Assembly (NCBI GenBank): GCA_030642885.1
Contig: DAOWMX010000152.1
Location: 1 to 5,723 of the forward strand
DNA from: Anaerolineales bacterium
GTDB taxonomy: Bacteria; Chloroflexota; Anaerolineae; Anaerolineales; E44-bin32
DNA length: 5,723 nt
Direction of reading: 5' to 3'
This document shows, one piece after another, positions 4,781-5,723 of the stretch; position 1 is the first letter of the stretch, and each line of letters opens with the position of its first letter. Below the pieces are notes generated by a model, which was not told where the DNA came from, did not search any database, and saw only the letters and a list, made by a program, of their open reading frames with translations. Both the position numbers and the translations under genes were made by a program.

Positions 4781-5723
4781 CTAGATCATGGGATCCATAG
4801 CGAGTGCAGGATGGGCAGATGCATCCATAGACGATATGATCTCGTCTTCGGTTAAGCCGTCATTTTCGGTGGATATCTTATCTACGAAATCATAGATTCC
4901 AGCTTCGGCTGCAAGTGTCTCAAGAACGGGGCGCAGTTCCTCTCGCAGCGTGTGATTCATCCATACAATACGCTGCCAGCCTCCTTCCGCCGAAATGAAT
5001 TTATCCCTGTGCAGTGCACGTTTACTATGACCCATGAAGCCAGGAACGGGAGCACCCACTGCGACCAATTCATAGAGCATCTCCCAATTCATTCCGCTCG
5101 GTGTCATACCCTCATAGTCTCGCTCCACGATCATCACACCGTTGCAACCCGGGAGCATGGCCGTGATGCACTCGAAGTCACCACAAGCCGAACCAGGGTC
5201 TTGCATCAGGCTGTACAGGCTGTATGCTGTTCTTGTCCCACCCGATTCCTGCTGAACCATCCGATTTACACTCTCCCACTGACCAAGACTGCTGTCGATA
5301 AGACCGTCTTTGTCGATGGATTTGTTCGGTCCGACCGCACGGATGCTGATGGCAGCTCGTGCATCCATCCAGTCTACTGCACCGCAAACCCCTGGATGTT
5401 CCGGGCTGATGACACATAGGTGGCTGGCTGCAATCGTCTGGCAAAGATTACAGGTATAGAAGGTTTCTACGTCTTCATCCACCAGGCTGCTTAAGCGTTT
5501 ATCCCGTTGTTCATAGATAGCTTGTGCTCTCTCTTCGATGGCTTTTATTTGCGCAGGTTCTGTAAAAATGGTGATCTGAACGCGACTCAAGATCATTCCA
5601 TATTCGTTGTGGTAACGGGCGTGAAGAATCTCTCCCAGATGGCGCAAACTCAGACCGTTATCAACGGCTTTTTGGGCAATGCGCAGAGTGACCATCGTAC
5701 GCTGCCCACGATGGACGACACCA
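4781..5723 (-). CDS. acsB: Acetyl-CoA synthase catalytic subunit, C-terminal part, with altered A-cluster motif (5' end cut by window)
   Basis: The frame is open to the window edge. In the family this region continues upstream, so the ATG at 5695 is internal and about 420 residues are missing. The enzyme joins a methyl group, CO and CoA into acetyl-CoA at a nickel/iron-sulfur A-cluster in the Wood-Ljungdahl pathway. Counting from Met at 5695, Cys82, Cys85, Cys94 and Cys104 (in YTCNLCQTIAASHLC and PGVCGAVDW) match the four 4Fe-4S ligands. Cys171 matches Cys595 of the Moorella enzyme with the same 67-residue spacing from Cys104. The next nickel ligand, Cys597, is Asp173 here (SACGDFECI instead of CGCFECI). 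The Phe of CQSF is Ile88, and there is an extra Cys184. The C-terminus is intact, ending HPALAMDPMI as in the family (usually HPALxMDPIM). Family membership is certain; whether it makes acetyl-CoA is not. The window shows no partner CODH or corrinoid protein. Confidence 0.93.
   Translation of the reverse strand, partial: GVVHRGQRTMVTLRIAQKAVDNGLSLRHLGEILHARYHNEYGMILSRVQITIFTEPAQIKAIEERAQAIYEQRDKRLSSLVDEDVETFYTCNLCQTIAASHLCVISPEHPGVCGAVDWMDARAAISIRAVGPNKSIDKDGLIDSSLGQWESVNRMVQQESGGTRTAYSLYSLMQDPGSACGDFECITAMLPGCNGVMIVERDYEGMTPSGMNWEMLYELVAVGAPVPGFMGHSKRALHRDKFISAEGGWQRIVWMNHTLREELRPVLETLAAEAGIYDFVDKISTENDGLTEDEIISSMDASAHPALAMDPMI

Noticed and set aside
4952..5419. Plus-strand open frame of 155 codons
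   Set aside because: It lies wholly inside the acetyl-CoA synthase gene on the opposite strand, has a Cys/His/Thr-rich composition typical of antisense frames, and has no recognisable domain.
5178..5444. Minus-strand 88-codon frame inside the acetyl-CoA synthase gene
   Set aside because: It is an out-of-frame reading of strongly conserved synthase codons and is rich in Cys, Gln and Ser without a domain.

Overview
All recognisable genes in this window lie on the minus strand, so transcription runs from position 5723 towards position 1. The gene content points to an anaerobic bacterium with a Wood-Ljungdahl-type acetyl-CoA synthase, a sortase and an extracytoplasmic sensor. A Chloroflexota (Anaerolineae/Dehalococcoidia-like) genome would fit, but that is an inference from gene content and style. 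No rRNA, tRNA, CRISPR array or complete mobile element was seen.

In transcription order, the window opens with the 3' part of an acetyl-CoA synthase catalytic-subunit gene (acsB/cdhC family, 4781 to beyond 5723), cut by the window edge. It carries most of the A-cluster signature. However, the second cysteine of the conserved Cys-Gly-Cys nickel motif is aspartate, and the gating phenylalanine is isoleucine. This is the most surprising observation here. A possible 24-residue ORF and a 60-residue charged coiled-coil protein with a PAHS motif follow (4446-4707).

Next come a possible 52-residue ORF (4201-4359) and a complete hypoxanthine phosphoribosyltransferase gene (3607-4164). The latter's stop overlaps, as GTGA, the start of a 40-residue candidate ORF. 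That ORF's stop overlaps, as ATGA, the start of a 113-residue all-helical protein of unknown function (3150-3491). A strong intrinsic terminator (3069-3113) closes this unit.

About 340 bases without a convincing gene follow. Then comes a compact toxin-antitoxin operon: an extended -10 promoter, a 16-bp perfect palindrome over the predicted transcription start, a Phd/YefM-type antitoxin starting at TTG behind a strong Shine-Dalgarno, and a RelE/ParE-superfamily toxin joined by an ATGA overlap.

The last part holds a complete membrane-anchored sortase (1000-1917) and the N-terminal 285 codons of a membrane sensor protein with a Cache-like extracytoplasmic domain. Its output domain lies beyond position 1. 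Sortase and sensor both concern the cell surface, but nothing in the sequence ties them together beyond adjacency and orientation.
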